A stretch of 64,000 nucleotides of DNA from Longispora albida DSM 44784 (GTDB taxonomy: Bacteria > Actinomycetota > Actinomycetes > Mycobacteriales > Micromonosporaceae): contig NZ_KB903819.1 in the NCBI RefSeq assembly GCF_000379825.1, forward strand, positions 58,250 to 122,249. Reading direction: 5' to 3'. Under the pieces are notes generated by a model. It worked only from the letters and a program-made list of their open reading frames with translations. It made no database searches and was not told the DNA's origin. Position numbers and translations under genes: made by a program. Positions 33,318 to 43,946 of this stretch are shown piece after piece. Position 1 is the stretch's first letter, and each line of letters begins with the position of its first letter.

Positions 33318-35153
33318 CTACACCATCGCGGTCGTGCCGGTGCCCCAGCCGGGCCGGTCCCAGCGGGTCGCCAGGGTGCCGGTCGCCGGGGTCAGCGTGA
33401 ACAGGGTGACGTGGCTGTTCCCGTAGTCGTAGAACAGGTCGATGGCGTCGCAGCATCCGCCGGAATGGCTGGCCGCCGCAGCCAGCCGCGTACCTCCGCC
33501 CCACGCTGGCGCGTCCCACGACCAGGTCAGGCCCCCGCCGGTGGCCAGGGTGAACACGGCGACGTGCCCGCCGCCGTAGTCGTAGAAGAGTGCCAGGTCG
33601 GCCTTGCCGTCGCCGGTGAAGTCGCCGGCCTGGGCGAACCTGGTGCCACTGCCCCAGTTCGGCGCGCTCCAGCCCTGGTACAGCGAGCCGCCGGCCGGCA
33701 GGACGAAGGTGGCGACGCCGCCATTGCCGTAGTCGTAGAACAGCGCCAGGTCCGACTTGCCGTCCCCGGTGAAGTCACCGGCGGCCAGGAACTTCGTACC
33801 GGTGCCCCAGGACGCCGCTTCCCACCGGGTGGCCGGGCCTGAGAAGCCGCCGTCCCCCGTCGCGGTCAGGGTGAACACGGCGACGCGCCCGCCGCCGTAG
33901 TCGTAGAACAGCGCCAGGTCGGACTTACCGTCCCCGGTGGAGTCGCCTGCGGCCAGGAACCTCGTCCCGGTACCCCAGTAGGGCGCGTCCCAGCGCAGCA
34001 CCGGCGGGCCGAACGCGCCGCCGCCCGTGGCTGTCAGGGTGTAGATCGCGGCCCGGCCGTCGCCGAAGTCGTAGTACAGCGCAAGGTCGGACCTGCCGTC
34101 GCCGGTGATGTCGCCGGAGACCACGTACTTCGTGCCCCGGCCCCAGTTGGCGTCCTCCCAGCGCAGGCTGAGGCCGCCCGCGGCGTTCAGCGTCCAGATC
34201 GCGACGTGGCCGCCGCCGTAGTCGTAGAACAGGGCCGTGTCGTCCCTGCCGTCGCCGTCGAAGTCGGCCCGCAGCCGCGAGGACGAGTTCACCGGGACCT
34301 GCGCGTCGCCGATGCCGCCGGGCACGTCGACGCCGGCCAGCCGCTTCAGGTCGGTGTAGCTGCCGTTGAACACGTTCTTGTCGTAGTTGGCGTACTGGCT
34401 GTTGTTGCCCTCCGCGTACTGCCAGAGCGTCCACGTGGACCAGCCAGCCGGGAGGGTACCGGGGCCGTTGGTGTTCCAGTTCGCGACGTCCAGCCTGTAG
34501 CCGCCGAAGTTTCCGGCCGAGCCGACGCACTGGTCCCACCAGCCCCTGGCCGTGTAGATCATCGGGTCGCGGCCGATCCGGGCGCGTACCTGCACGACGA
34601 AGCGCCGTACCCAGTCGGCCATCTGCGCCTGGTTCAGGTTGTAGCAGGTGCCGACGCCCAGCGCCGGATACGGCCACTCCATGTCCAGGAACGGGATCAG
34701 GGTGCGCGAGTCGCTCACCCAGGCCGCGTTGTCGATGAAGTAGTTCGCGTCGGTCTCCGGGGCACCCCGGTCCGGCCGGCCGAACGTGTAGGCCCCGGTC
34801 AGCAGGCCGGCGTTCTTCGCGTCCCGGTTGTCGGCCGCGAAGTACGGGTTGATGTAGCTGTTGCCCTCGGTGGCCTTCACGTACGCGAAGGACATCCCCG
34901 CTGCCCGCTGCGCCGCCCAGTCGATCGTCTTGTACGTCGAGTGGTCGTGGCTGGACACGTCGATGCCCTTGACCGGGTAGTCGCTGGCAGCCCTGGTGAC
35001 AGCGGCCTGCTCGGCGGCGGCCTCGTGCCCGCCGGCGTGCGCCCGGCCGTTGCCCTGGTCCGGCGGGGCGGCATGAGCCGGACCGGCCAGGCCCGGCAGC
35101 GCGGCGGCGACGGTGACAGCGACCAGGGCCGCGAGCAGCGACGGACGTAGCAC
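33318..35153 (-). CDS. Secreted GH25 muramidase with C-terminal FG-GAP repeats
   Basis: 611 residues from GTG 35153 with GGGAGA eight bases upstream. Sec signal (LRPSLLAALVAVTVAAALPGLAGPAHA, cleavage near residue 28). GH25 lysozyme domain about 60-275: VKGIDVSSHDHS with the first Asp, FAYVKATEGNSYINPYF, LIPFLDMEWP with catalytic DxE, and WTLWQYAEGNN. The remaining half is six FG-GAP/VCBS-like repeats (DGDGRDDTALFYDYGGGHVAIWTL, etc.), Ca-binding blade-like units of about 50 residues. It cleaves the peptidoglycan MurNAc-GlcNAc bond and acts at the cell wall. Confidence 0.92.
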   Translation of the reverse strand: MLRPSLLAALVAVTVAAALPGLAGPAHAAPPDQGNGRAHAGGHEAAAEQAAVTRAASDYPVKGIDVSSHDHSTYKTIDWAAQRAAGMSFAYVKATEGNSYINPYFAADNRDAKNAGLLTGAYTFGRPDRGAPETDANYFIDNAAWVSDSRTLIPFLDMEWPYPALGVGTCYNLNQAQMADWVRRFVVQVRARIGRDPMIYTARGWWDQCVGSAGNFGGYRLDVANWNTNGPGTLPAGWSTWTLWQYAEGNNSQYANYDKNVFNGSYTDLKRLAGVDVPGGIGDAQVPVNSSSRLRADFDGDGRDDTALFYDYGGGHVAIWTLNAAGGLSLRWEDANWGRGTKYVVSGDITGDGRSDLALYYDFGDGRAAIYTLTATGGGAFGPPVLRWDAPYWGTGTRFLAAGDSTGDGKSDLALFYDYGGGRVAVFTLTATGDGGFSGPATRWEAASWGTGTKFLAAGDFTGDGKSDLALFYDYGNGGVATFVLPAGGSLYQGWSAPNWGSGTRFAQAGDFTGDGKADLALFYDYGGGHVAVFTLATGGGLTWSWDAPAWGGGTRLAAAASHSGGCCDAIDLFYDYGNSHVTLFTLTPATGTLATRWDRPGWGTGTTAMV

Positions 35154-35221
35154 GGTGCAGGTCTCCCTATGGGATCGCAGGGTTCCACTGTGGTCGCGCC
35201 CAGCATAGGACCACCACAGCC

Positions 35222-35260
35222 GTCCAGCCCCCGGGGTGGGCCGCACCCCGGAGGCTGGAC
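35222..35260 (-). terminator. Hairpin terminator after LPVTG protein
   Basis: Arms 35222-35238 and 35244-35260, 17 bp with one mismatch, 5-base loop, 11 bases after the stop of the gene at 35272-35946 (minus strand). Confidence 0.75.
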
Positions 35261-35271
35261 CCGGGCGCTGG

Positions 35272-35946
35272 TTACCGCTGGCGGGCCAGCCGGTAGAGCC
35301 CGGCTCCGGCCGCGACGAGCAGGGCTCCGATCGCGAGCAGGACCGGCAGGGCTATGCCGGTGACGGGCAGCTCCGCCGTCTTCGCCTTCGCCTTGGCCGC
35401 CGGGGTGCCGGACGGCGCGGGGGGCGCGGTCTGCTGGGCTGGTGCCGGGGCCGGGCCGCCGGCTGGCGTGGCGCGGCCGGTACCGGTCAGGTTCGCGACG
35501 CGGATGTGCTCGGCCTTGCCGTTCACGGCGTCCGTCACGGTGAGGGTCGCCGTGCGCTGGCCGGCCATCACCGGCGTGAAGACGACGGTCACCTTGCAGG
35601 TGCCGTAGGCCGGGATCGCCTTGCCGGTACACGTGTCGGAGGTCTTGGCGAAGTCACCCGGGTTCGTGCCGCCGAGCGCAGCCGAGGTGATGTTGTACGG
35701 CGCGTCGCCGGTGTTGCTGATGGTGAAGGCCTGGGGGGCGCTGGTGGTGCCGAGGTCCTGGGTACCGAAGTCGTGGCTGGCCGGGCTGAGCGCGACGACC
35801 GGCGCGGCCTCCGCCTCCGCGAGGTAGACGACGGGTTCTGCGGGCACGTCGTCGGCCGCGATACGTAACGCAGCGTGGGCTGGCTCCCAGGCCAGCGTTC
35901 CTGCCAGGACGGCCAGGGCCGCCACAGTGGGCACAGTCTTCCGCAT
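35272..35946 (-). CDS. HYDIN-like Ig-fold surface protein with LPVTG sorting signal
   Basis: 224 residues. Signal peptide to about residue 25 (MRKTVPTVAALAVLAGTLAWEPAHA). Residues about 50-155 form a choice-of-anchor-D/ASPM-SPD2-Hydin Ig-like domain (LSPASHDFGTQDLGTTSAPQAFTISNTGDAPYNIT; CKVTVVFTPVMAGQRTATLTV) with a Cys pair. A Pro/Ala/Lys linker leads to LPVTG (193-197), a hydrophobic helix and RLARQR: a sortase substrate. Codon 27 is TTA (35866-35868). It is divergent from the sugar dehydrogenase gene, which also has an early TTA. Confidence 0.88.
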   Translation of the reverse strand: MRKTVPTVAALAVLAGTLAWEPAHAALRIAADDVPAEPVVYLAEAEAAPVVALSPASHDFGTQDLGTTSAPQAFTISNTGDAPYNITSAALGGTNPGDFAKTSDTCTGKAIPAYGTCKVTVVFTPVMAGQRTATLTVTDAVNGKAEHIRVANLTGTGRATPAGGPAPAPAQQTAPPAPSGTPAAKAKAKTAELPVTGIALPVLLAIGALLVAAGAGLYRLARQR

Positions 35947-35997
35947 GACTCTCCTATCAGGCTCGACGCTCAGGCATCGAGAGATTCATCAAAATCC

Positions 35998-36029
35998 CCA
36001 GATCAGTGCTTAGTCTGCATAGGATCTGG
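35998..36029. promoter_or_regulatory. Inverted repeat in divergent surface-gene spacer
   Basis: CCAGATC (35998-36004) and GATCTGG (36023-36029) flank TAGTCT (36011-36016) and TAGGAT (36020-36025). The repeat ends 4 bases before the dehydrogenase ATG, so it could be an operator for the divergent pair. Confidence 0.35.
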
Positions 36030-36033
36030 TTCC

Positions 36034-39000
36034 ATGACATTACGCCGTAAAATCGGGCAAGCTATTCTGGCCTCCCTTCTCGCGGCGGGACTGTCGGCTG
36101 GCGTCGCGCCGGCCTCTCCCGCGCAGGCGGCCCCCGGGCTGCCGCCGGGGTTCGCGGCGCAGACGGTGTTCTCGGGGCTGAGCGCGCCGGTCAACGTCGA
36201 GTTCGCGCAGGACGGCCGGGTGTTCGTCGCCCAGAAGAACGGCGTGATCAAGGTTTTCGACTCGCTCACCGACACGGCGGCCGACACGTTCGCCGACCTC
36301 TCGGGCAAGGTGCACAACTACTGGGACCGCGGCCTGCTCGGGCTGGCACTGGCACCGGGATTCCCGAGCGACCCGTACGTCTACGTGCTCTACACCTACG
36401 ACGCGAAGCCCGGCGGCACGTCACCGGCGTGGGGTGACGTCTGCCCCGACCCGCCGGGCGCGACGAACAACGGCTGCGTCGTGACCGGGCGGCTGTCGCG
36501 GCTCAAGGCGGCCGGTAACCACCAGACCGGGCCGGAGGAAGTGCTGATCACCGACTGGTGCCAGCAGTTCCCGAGCCACTCCATCGGTGACCTGAAGTTC
36601 GGCGCGGACGGCTCGCTGTACGCGTCAGCCGGCGACGGGGCCAGCTTCACCTTCACCGACTACGGGCAGCGCGGCAACCCGTGCGGCGACCCCGGCGGGA
36701 CGGCACCGAAGCCACCGGACGCGCAGGGCGGCTCACTCCGCTCGCAGGACATCCGGGCGACGGCCGACCCGACCGGCCTCGACGGCACCGTGATCCGGAT
36801 CAACCCCGCTACGGGAGCCGGGCTGGCCGGCAACCCGTACTTCTCGTCCGCCGACGCCAACGCGAAGCGGATCTGGTCCTACGGGCTGCGTAACCCGTTC
36901 AGGCTGGCTGTCCGGCCCGGAACGTCGGAGGTGTGGGCCGGTGACGTCGGCTGGAACACGTGGGAGGAGATCAACCGGCTCGCTCCCGGGCACAACGCCG
37001 GCTGGCCGTGCCTGGAGGGCCCGGGCCGCCAGCCCGGCTACGACGGCGCGAACCTGAACCTGTGCGAGAGCCTGTACGTGTCCGGCGGCGACACCCAGCC
37101 GTACTTCGCCTACCGCCACGACCAGCCTGTCATCTCCGGCGAGGCGTGCGACTTCGACGGCTCGTCGGTCTCCGGGCTGGCCTTCCACCCTGGGCAGGGC
37201 AACTATCCCGCCGAGTACGCCAAGGCGCTGTTCTTCGCCGACTACAGCCGGAACTGCGTCTGGGTGATGAAGGCCGGCGCGAACGGGCTGCCGGACACCT
37301 CGCAGGTGGCGACGTTCGCCTCGGGTATCGGCGGGCCGGTCGACCTGGCGTTCGGGCCGGGCGGCGAACTGTACTTCCCCGACATCAACACGGGCACGAT
37401 CCAGCGCATCCGGTACTTCGCCTCCGGCAAGCCGCCCGTCGCGTCGTTCACGACCGACAAGACGTTCGGGCCGTTGCCGCTGACCGTCCAGTTCGACGCG
37501 AGCGGCAGTTCCGACCCGGAGGGCGGCGCGCTGACGTACTCCTGGGACTTCCAGAGCGACGGCACCGTGGACTCGACGGCGAAGACCCCGGGTCACGCGT
37601 ACCAGACGGGCGGGAAGAAGATCGCGAAACTGACGGTGCGTGATCCGGATGGCCTCACCGCCAGTACAACGAAAGAGATCTATCCCGGCGAGGCACCGCC
37701 CGCAGCCGTCATCGACTCCCCCGGCGGGCAGCTGCGCTGGCGGTCCGGTGACGTGATCTCCTTCAACGGGCACGCGACGGACCAGCAGGACGGCAGCCTG
37801 CCCGGCTCCGCGCTGAACTGGAGCGTGCTGCTGTTCCACTGCGAGGGTGGTGACTGCCACCTGCACGAGGTGCAGAACACGACGGGGGCGAGCGGCAGTT
37901 TCAGCGTGCCCTCGCACGGCTATCCATCCTATGTGGAGCTGGCGCTCACGGCCACGGACTCGGCCGGGTTGCAGGACACCAGCACCGTCCGGCTCGACCC
38001 GCTGACCACCGACGTCACGTTCGACACGGTGCCGAGCGGGCTGGAGCTGGTGGTCGGCGCGGTCTCGGCCGTCACGCCGTTCACCCGCACGATGGTGATC
38101 AAGTCCGGCGAGTCGATCAGCGCCCCGACGCCACAGACCCGCAACGGGGTGTCGTACGCCTTCCAGGGCTGGTCGGATGGCGGCGCGCAGTCGCACACCC
38201 TGACCGTGCCGGAGGCCCCGGTGACGCTGACGGCCACGTACGCCGAGATCACGAATCCGCTGAGCCTGTCGGGCCGGGCGCTCACCGGCACGAAGGGCCT
38301 GGCGGGCGCGACGGCGACCCTGACGCCGGGCGGGCAGACGGTCACCACGTCGGCGACGGGCGCGTACTCGTTCACCGGCCTGTCCCCCGGCACCTACACG
38401 GTCAGCATCTCGCTCGGCAAGGGCCGCTGCGTCACCCCCGCGAGCGCGACCGTCGTGGTGGACCAGCCCAAGACGGCCGACATCCCGGTCGCGGCCCGCA
38501 CCGACGCCTTCGGGTACACGTGCGTGGACGGTTCGCTGCCCTTCGTTCCCGGTAACCAGGCGCTGAGCCTGACCGGGGACAACGCGGTCGCGACGGTGAA
38601 CCTGCCGTTCACGTTCCCGTACTACAGCCAGACCCACACCAGGGTCACTGTGGACACCAACGGCATCCTGTCGATGGGCGCGGTAGCGACGTCGTTCCCG
38701 GCACCGGCGATCATCCCCGCCGCCGCCGCTCCGAACGGGATGATCGCACCGTTCTGGCGGGACTTCGTGGTGGACGCCAGCGCCTCGATCCGGACGACCA
38801 GCTCGGCTTCGGCCTTCACCGCCGAGTGGCGCAACGTGCTGCTCAAGGGAACGACCCGCCGGGTCACGTTCTCGGCGACGCTGTACCCGGACGGCCGGAT
38901 CCAGTTCGGCTACCAGGGCATCGACGCGCAGGTCGACGAGCGGGGCGGCTCGGCGAGCGTCGGGATCGAGCGGCACGCCGGCAGTACCGGGCTCCGGTAC

Positions 39001-39057
39001 AGCTGGCAGGACTCCCCGCTCCGCACGGAAACCTCAGTGCTGTTCCGGAGGCCGTGA
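36034..39057 (+). CDS. Secreted PQQ-type sugar dehydrogenase with PKD and other C-terminal domains
   Basis: 1007 residues from ATG 36034. Sec signal (AILASLLAAGLSAGVAPASPAQA, to about residue 32). Residues about 36-470 form a glucose/sorbosone dehydrogenase propeller: DRGLLGLALAPGFPSDPYVY, IGDLKFGADGSLYASAGDGA, SYGLRNPFRLAVRPGTSEVWAGDVGWNTWEEINRL, DLAFGPGGELYFPDI. A PKD domain follows (about 470-550, VQFDASGSSDPEGGALTYSWDFQSDG), then Ig-like domains, a carboxypeptidase-regulatory/CnaB-like domain (ALTGTKGLAGATATLTPGG) and a C-terminal nidogen-like beta domain (LPFTFPYYSQTHTRVTVDTNGILSM). It oxidises extracellular aldoses if PQQ is available. Codon 3 is TTA (36040-36042). Confidence 0.88.
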   Translation: MTLRRKIGQAILASLLAAGLSAGVAPASPAQAAPGLPPGFAAQTVFSGLSAPVNVEFAQDGRVFVAQKNGVIKVFDSLTDTAADTFADLSGKVHNYWDRGLLGLALAPGFPSDPYVYVLYTYDAKPGGTSPAWGDVCPDPPGATNNGCVVTGRLSRLKAAGNHQTGPEEVLITDWCQQFPSHSIGDLKFGADGSLYASAGDGASFTFTDYGQRGNPCGDPGGTAPKPPDAQGGSLRSQDIRATADPTGLDGTVIRINPATGAGLAGNPYFSSADANAKRIWSYGLRNPFRLAVRPGTSEVWAGDVGWNTWEEINRLAPGHNAGWPCLEGPGRQPGYDGANLNLCESLYVSGGDTQPYFAYRHDQPVISGEACDFDGSSVSGLAFHPGQGNYPAEYAKALFFADYSRNCVWVMKAGANGLPDTSQVATFASGIGGPVDLAFGPGGELYFPDINTGTIQRIRYFASGKPPVASFTTDKTFGPLPLTVQFDASGSSDPEGGALTYSWDFQSDGTVDSTAKTPGHAYQTGGKKIAKLTVRDPDGLTASTTKEIYPGEAPPAAVIDSPGGQLRWRSGDVISFNGHATDQQDGSLPGSALNWSVLLFHCEGGDCHLHEVQNTTGASGSFSVPSHGYPSYVELALTATDSAGLQDTSTVRLDPLTTDVTFDTVPSGLELVVGAVSAVTPFTRTMVIKSGESISAPTPQTRNGVSYAFQGWSDGGAQSHTLTVPEAPVTLTATYAEITNPLSLSGRALTGTKGLAGATATLTPGGQTVTTSATGAYSFTGLSPGTYTVSISLGKGRCVTPASATVVVDQPKTADIPVAARTDAFGYTCVDGSLPFVPGNQALSLTGDNAVATVNLPFTFPYYSQTHTRVTVDTNGILSMGAVATSFPAPAIIPAAAAPNGMIAPFWRDFVVDASASIRTTSSASAFTAEWRNVLLKGTTRRVTFSATLYPDGRIQFGYQGIDAQVDERGGSASVGIERHAGSTGLRYSWQDSPLRTETSVLFRRP

Positions 39058-39084
39058 GCGGAGCTGAGCTATTAGTCTGCGTCC

Positions 39085-39903
39085 ATGCGTATCGGTGTGA
39101 TCGTGCCCATGACAACCGCAGGCTGGCCCGAGATCAGTGCCTACGCCCAGCACGCCGAGGCGACCGGCGCGGACTCGGCCTGGGTGTTCGACCATCTCTA
39201 CAGCGGGCACGGCGACGTGCCGCCGGAGGACATCCAGGAGGCGTGGACGGTGCAGAGCGCGCTGGCCGCCGTCACCAGCCGGATGGAACTCGGGCAGCTC
39301 GTCACGTGCGCCACGTTCCGGCCGCCGGGCCTGCTGGCCAAGATGGCCGCCACGGTGGACGGGGTCAGCGGCGGCCGGCTGGTCCTGGGCATCGGGGCCG
39401 GCTGGTACGACCGGGAGTACCGCGACTTCGGCTATCCGAACGACCACCGGGCCAGCCGGTTCGCCGAGGCCGTGGACATCATCAAGCCGCTGCTGGCCGG
39501 GGAGAAGGTCACCGTCGCCGGGCGCTGGCACAGCGTCACCGAAGCCGAGCTGCTGCCGAGGCCTGCCCGGCGCGTGCCGCTGCTGATCGCCGGGTTCAAG
39601 CCGCGCATGCTCCGGCTGGCCGCCCGGCACGCCGACGCGTGGAACACCGCCTGGCACCCCGCGCCCAACGACATCTTCCACCAGCGGCTGGCCGCCTTCC
39701 GGGCCGCGCTGGAGGCCGAGGGCCGCGACCCGGCGACGATCCGGCTCACGGTCGGCATGCACGCGCCACAGGCCACGGCCGCAGAGCTGGCGAAGGGCAT
39801 CGCGGCCTTCGGCGGGTACGGCATCGACGACCTGATCGTCATGCAGGAGGAGAAGACCCCGGCAGCCCTCGACATGCTGGCGGAGGCCAGGGCCCTCCTC
39901 TGA
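39085..39903 (+). CDS. LLM-class F420-dependent oxidoreductase
   Basis: 272 residues of the bacterial luciferase-like TIM-barrel family: MRIGVIVPMTTAGWPEISAYAQHAEATGADSAWVFDHLYSG at the N-terminus, LGQLVTCATFRPPGLLAKMAATVDGVSGGRLVLGIGAGWYDREYRDFGYP, and PLLIAGFKPRMLRLAARHADAWN. The GGR-LGIG-GW segment binds the deazaflavin F420 in close relatives. It carries out hydride transfer to an unknown substrate. TAGTCT (39073-39078) six bases upstream suggests a leaderless mRNA. It ends 3 bases before the stop of convergent geosmin synthase. Confidence 0.9.
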   Translation: MRIGVIVPMTTAGWPEISAYAQHAEATGADSAWVFDHLYSGHGDVPPEDIQEAWTVQSALAAVTSRMELGQLVTCATFRPPGLLAKMAATVDGVSGGRLVLGIGAGWYDREYRDFGYPNDHRASRFAEAVDIIKPLLAGEKVTVAGRWHSVTEAELLPRPARRVPLLIAGFKPRMLRLAARHADAWNTAWHPAPNDIFHQRLAAFRAALEAEGRDPATIRLTVGMHAPQATAAELAKGIAAFGGYGIDDLIVMQEEKTPAALDMLAEARALL

Positions 39904-39906
39904 TCC

Positions 39907-42069
<2,163 letters not shown>

Positions 42070-42138
42070 TTAAACTGCCAACCACCCCTTGCTTGGCAAT
42101 ATCAGTCCGCATTCTGACAACTGTCCGGGGTATAGACC

Positions 42139-43785
42139 ATGATTCTCGGCGCACTCGCCCGGCTGGGCGCCATCGCGCTGGCCGCCACCGGGGCACTCGC
42201 CCTGCTGGCTCCGCCCGCGGCCCAGGCCGCGGTGATCAAGCCTTTCTCGCTCACCTACGACAAGCAGCTCTACGGGGACTTCCTCATGGCGGGCAACGCC
42301 GTGCTCGGCTGCCCGCCCGACGGCACGCCCGCCCACACCGGGGTGCCGTGCGCCGACGGGCAGACCAGGACCAACCGGGGCGCGCTCAACGACTGGTACT
42401 CGATGCGCCAGGTCGACGTGGACTCCGATCCGCAGACCTTCAACTCGTCCCAGGTCCAGATCACGATCCCGGCCGGCTCGGCAGTCGACTTCGCCCGGCT
42501 GTACTGGGCCGGCAACACCGGCCTCACCCACGCCTCGGACGGCACGCCGATCACCGGCGCGGCATGCTCGGCCTCCGCCGGGGCCGGCGGGCTGCCGAGG
42601 GCTGCCAAGCCGCCGGCGCCGGCCGCCGCGAACCCGGCCGCCCAGCAGGTCCGGATGACCATCGGTACCGGGACGCCGGCGAACATCGCCCCCGTCCTCA
42701 CCTCCGAGCCCGCCCCGAACCGGGCCGAGTCGCAGTACTACAGCGCCCTCGCCGACGTGACCGCGAAGTTCGCGGGCGCGCCGACCGGCAGCCCGCTCAC
42801 GATCACCGTCGGGAACGTGTGGACGCCGAGCGGCTTCAACTGCTTCGGCGGGTGGTCGCTGACGATCGTCTACAAGTACCCCGCTCCGAACCCGCAGTTC
42901 GCCCCGTACCTCAAGCGGGTGTACATCTGGGACGGCCACGTCCGGCAGGACCGGGGCAACCCGCCGACCGAGGTGACGGCCGACGGGTTCAGCTACACGG
43001 GCGGCGACATCCGGGCCGGCGTGACGGCATACGAGGGCGACTGGGGCATCCCCGGCGACCAGCTGCTGATCAACGGGAAGCCGATGCCGGAGGGTTTCCG
43101 GTACAGCCAGACCGACAACTTCTTCACCAGCAACGCCGACGGCGGGAGCAACCCGAGGCACCTCAACAACTACTCGATCGACACCGGGGACTTCCCGGCC
43201 CCGGACGGCACGATCAAGGCCGGCGACACGTCGGCGAAGCTCGCGTTCACGACGTCGGGCGACTCGTACCTGGGGCAGCAGCTGGTGCTGTCCGTGCCGG
43301 TGCCGCTGATGGAGATCCGCAAGGAGGTCTGCCAGGGCGGGACGGCCCAGGCGTGCGGGCCGGGCGGGGCCGGGCCGTGGGGTGAGGAGGCCGTGGTGAG
43401 CACGGGCGGCACGGCGTACTGGCGGATCACCGTCACGAACCCGGGCGGCGTGGACATCACCGGTGCCCGCCTCACCGACGACGACGAGCCGGGCTGCGTG
43501 AAGGCGGCCGGCACGTTCGACCTGCCGAGGCTGACCAGCAAGACGTTCTACTGCCAGACCGAGAACATCACGGGCAAGAAGGTGAACCGGGCGTCCACTG
43601 TGTACCCGCCGCCGCTCGTCCCGACTCCGACGCCCGTGCCGCCGATCGTGATCCCGCCGGACTCGGCGACGGTCAAGCCGGGCCTGGCCGACACCGGTCT
43701 CAAGGTCGGCGCGATCGCCCTGCTGGGCCTGGCCCTGGCGGGAGCCGGCCTGCTCGTCCGCCGCCTCGCGAGGGAGCGTTCGTGA
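42139..43785 (+). CDS. Secreted DUF11-type surface protein with LADTG sorting-like signal
   Basis: 548 residues. Sec signal (ILGALARLGAIALAATGALALLAPPAAQA, to about residue 31). The central 31-390 region is a beta-rich module with IPAGSAVDFARLYWAGNTG, TITVGNVWTPSGFNCFGGWSLTIVYKYP and IWDGHV, found in actinobacterial DUF3344-like surface proteins. About 400-490 is a DUF11-like domain (AYWRITVTNPGGVDITGARLTDD). The C-terminus is a Pro-rich wall-spanning stretch (PPPLVPTPTPVPPIVIPP), LADTG (516-520), a hydrophobic helix and RRLARERS. LAxTG is the motif used by class E sortases in Streptomyces, so it is probably wall-anchored. It overlaps the next mini-gene by GTGA. Confidence 0.85.
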   Translation: MILGALARLGAIALAATGALALLAPPAAQAAVIKPFSLTYDKQLYGDFLMAGNAVLGCPPDGTPAHTGVPCADGQTRTNRGALNDWYSMRQVDVDSDPQTFNSSQVQITIPAGSAVDFARLYWAGNTGLTHASDGTPITGAACSASAGAGGLPRAAKPPAPAAANPAAQQVRMTIGTGTPANIAPVLTSEPAPNRAESQYYSALADVTAKFAGAPTGSPLTITVGNVWTPSGFNCFGGWSLTIVYKYPAPNPQFAPYLKRVYIWDGHVRQDRGNPPTEVTADGFSYTGGDIRAGVTAYEGDWGIPGDQLLINGKPMPEGFRYSQTDNFFTSNADGGSNPRHLNNYSIDTGDFPAPDGTIKAGDTSAKLAFTTSGDSYLGQQLVLSVPVPLMEIRKEVCQGGTAQACGPGGAGPWGEEAVVSTGGTAYWRITVTNPGGVDITGARLTDDDEPGCVKAAGTFDLPRLTSKTFYCQTENITGKKVNRASTVYPPPLVPTPTPVPPIVIPPDSATVKPGLADTGLKVGAIALLGLALAGAGLLVRRLARERS

Positions 43786-43904
43786 TCTGCCCGAACCTGT
43801 ACTCCCCGTTCTGGGACCTGTTCACCGCCGACGACGAGGCTCCGGAGCAGCCGGCCGAGGAGATGCCGCAACCCGACGGCGACCTCGACGGCGAGCTGAC
43901 GTAG
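43782..43904 (+). CDS. 40-residue acidic peptide coupled to surface protein
   Basis: GTG 43782 overlaps the TGA of the preceding gene (GTGA) and the frame runs 40 codons to TAG 43904. The product begins MICPNLYSPFWDLFTADDEA and continues with a tail rich in Pro, Asp and Glu; 11 of 40 residues are acidic and there is no Lys or Arg. It has no signal peptide. A strong terminator follows 8 bases later, so it is the last gene of the unit. The tight overlap and codon usage support expression. Function unknown. Confidence 0.6.
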   Translation: MICPNLYSPFWDLFTADDEAPEQPAEEMPQPDGDLDGELT

Positions 43905-43911
43905 CACGCGA

Positions 43912-43943
43912 AAGGCGGGGCGGCTTTCCTGCCGCCCCGCCTT
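43912..43943. terminator. Bidirectional hairpin terminator
   Basis: Perfect 12-bp arms AAGGCGGGGCGG (43912-43923) and CCGCCCCGCCTT (43932-43943) with an 8-base loop, between the acidic peptide gene and the convergent DUF11 gene. Confidence 0.88.
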
Positions 43944-43946
43944 GTG

